From Clostridia bacterium (GTDB lineage: Bacteria; Bacillota_A; Clostridia; Oscillospirales; CAG-272): a DNA stretch of 7,703 bases. The notes beneath the pieces were generated by a model, which saw only the letters and a program-made list of their open reading frames with translations, had not been told where the DNA came from and did no database searches. The position numbers and the translations under genes are program-made. This document shows positions 7,113-7,703 of the stretch, piece by piece (position 1 is the first letter of the stretch; every line of letters starts with the position of its first letter). The DNA lies in contig JAFQLN010000101.1 in the NCBI GenBank assembly GCA_017414585.1, positions 1-7,703 of the forward strand, written 5' to 3'.

Positions 7113-7366
7113 ACAGCGCCAAAAGTTAAGCAAATTTGTTTAGGTGATATGACTTGTGGTATCTGAGATGGGACACATTATTCATCAAGCATGGCTTGCT
7201 GATATGTGGTTGCCGCATAGTTGCCGGGGATGGTCATTCCCGGACATCGGTAGCGGATTTGTGGTATTTGTATTATATCATATTTTGGCGTAGTTTTCAA
7301 GATGACACGGGGATTTTTGTGGGAAAGAATGATGCAGCCGTTATGTATCAAGTGCTTTTTGCTCAA
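7113..7366. other. Gene-free spacer with a decayed repeat fragment and a hairpin
   Basis: No convincing gene is present. The stretch holds small inverted repeats CAAGC/GCTTG (7186-7198) and CCGGGGAT/ATTCCCGG (7224-7243, one G-U pair). The segment 7237-7257 matches 2189-2209 at 19 of 21 positions, starting with TTCCCGGACATC. It also contains the minus-strand promoter listed separately. A 19-codon minus-strand frame (7237 down to 7178) follows that promoter, but it lacks a proper ribosome binding site, so it is not called as a gene. Confidence 0.6.
7272..7300 (-). promoter_or_regulatory. Strong sigma-A-type promoter without an evident gene
   Basis: On the minus strand: -35 TTGAAA (7300 to 7295, 5 of 6 consensus), a 17-base spacer, and -10 TATAAT (7277 to 7272) preceded by TGA, an extended -10. 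Predicted transcription starts near 7265 and runs leftward toward the bidirectional terminator at 6886-6936, a transcript of about 370-380 bases. No good protein-coding frame lies along this path. It may be the promoter of a small RNA or tiny peptide, or a remnant of a lost gene or repeat. Confidence 0.6.
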
Positions 7367-7703
7367 TTAGCGAATCGGAATTTCAGAAATCGAAATTTTC
7401 GTGTTCTCCAATCCATAATATTTCAGGAATTTTTTCAATTCGATTTCATTTTGGCTACACATCGGTCCAAGTATAATCTCCGGAATAAGGGATGAATTCC
7501 ATATTTCGCTAAGATTCAGATTGTGATAACTACGAATTCCTCTTGATGTCATGCAAAAATGGTCTTGTTCAATTTGTATGCCACTAATAGAAGCTGAATA
7601 TTCTGTTTCAATATCTTCGTTTTTGTCATTTGTGATGGAATTTTCTTTACAAAAACCGATCAAAAAGCGAGCAGTGTCAAATGATTGAGCATCAAAATAC
7701 AGA
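7367..7703 (-). CDS. Partial DUF2971-family-like protein (C-terminal part)
   Basis: The reading frame is open from the right edge of the window to a TAA at 7367-7369, giving 111 visible codons. The start lies outside. The C-terminal sequence IPEIILGPMCSQNEIE..., a leucine/lysine helix, then KISISEIPIR matches the usual end of DUF2971 proteins as I know them: an 'IILGP' strand, a helix, then a 'SKIPYR'-like tail. The GIRSYHNL segment fits the preceding strand region. The molecular function of this family is not established; members are often found in accessory or mobile regions. A counted stretch (7381-7500) is about 34% GC against mid-50s or more in the other genes, suggesting horizontal transfer. 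No terminator is seen right after the stop. A separate same-strand promoter lies about 70 bases downstream. The family call rests on recall of motif style only. Confidence 0.65.
   Translation of the reverse strand, partial: LYFDAQSFDTARFLIGFCKENSITNDKNEDIETEYSASISGIQIEQDHFCMTSRGIRSYHNLNLSEIWNSSLIPEIILGPMCSQNEIELKKFLKYYGLENTKISISEIPIR

Noticed and set aside
7154..7495. A 113-codon plus-strand frame
   Set aside because: Overlaps the DUF2971-like gene on the other strand and the orphan promoter; no family resemblance.
1..7703. CRISPR array, tRNA or rRNA gene
   Set aside because: No regularly spaced direct repeats and no tRNA- or rRNA-like segments were seen on either strand.

Overview
The window reads as a chromosomal segment from a Gram-positive bacterium of the phylum Bacillota, most likely a gut-type clostridium. 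The clues are strong GGAGG-type ribosome binding sites, consensus sigma-A promoters with extended -10 elements (TGn-TATAAT), a one-piece MacB/FtsX-type ABC transporter, and mid-50s GC in the genes. The phylum call is moderately secure. Anything narrower is a guess from protein style.

Layout. Positions 1-130 hold a run of three hairpins (a dispersed-repeat-like intergenic unit) beyond the 3' end of mnmG. mnmG (131-2035, minus) encodes the FAD-dependent tRNA wobble-uridine modification enzyme and has a near-perfect promoter at 2079-2108. Between mnmG and the divergent ABC transporter gene lies an elaborate nested palindrome (about 2107-2424). Its 30-bp outer arms match at 27 of 30 positions, its 26-bp inner arms match perfectly, and each inner arm is itself a hairpin. 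The ABC transporter gene (2526-5507, plus) encodes 993 residues: an N-terminal ATPase, four predicted membrane segments and a very large extracellular domain. That domain has a methionine-rich part and a run of 16-residue helical repeats. An intrinsic terminator follows. A separate promoter then drives a Gfo/Idh/MocA-family dehydrogenase-like gene (5713-6843, plus), which ends at a terminator that looks functional in both directions.

The right end is different in character. Positions 6937-7366 are a gene-poor patchwork of short duplications and palindromes, including a strong minus-strand promoter with no obvious gene. A partial minus-strand gene (7367 to the window edge) sits in AT-rich DNA, about 34% GC in a counted 120-base stretch, and encodes what looks like the C-terminus of a DUF2971-family protein. 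This suggests the edge of an acquired accessory region.

The genes do not form a pathway. mnmG, the transporter and the oxidoreductase each have their own signals and appear to be single-gene units. The points most worth a second look are the nested palindrome and its partial relative near 7237-7257, the 16-residue repeats in the transporter, the missing EKP lysine in the oxidoreductase, and the orphan promoter beside the DUF2971-like gene.
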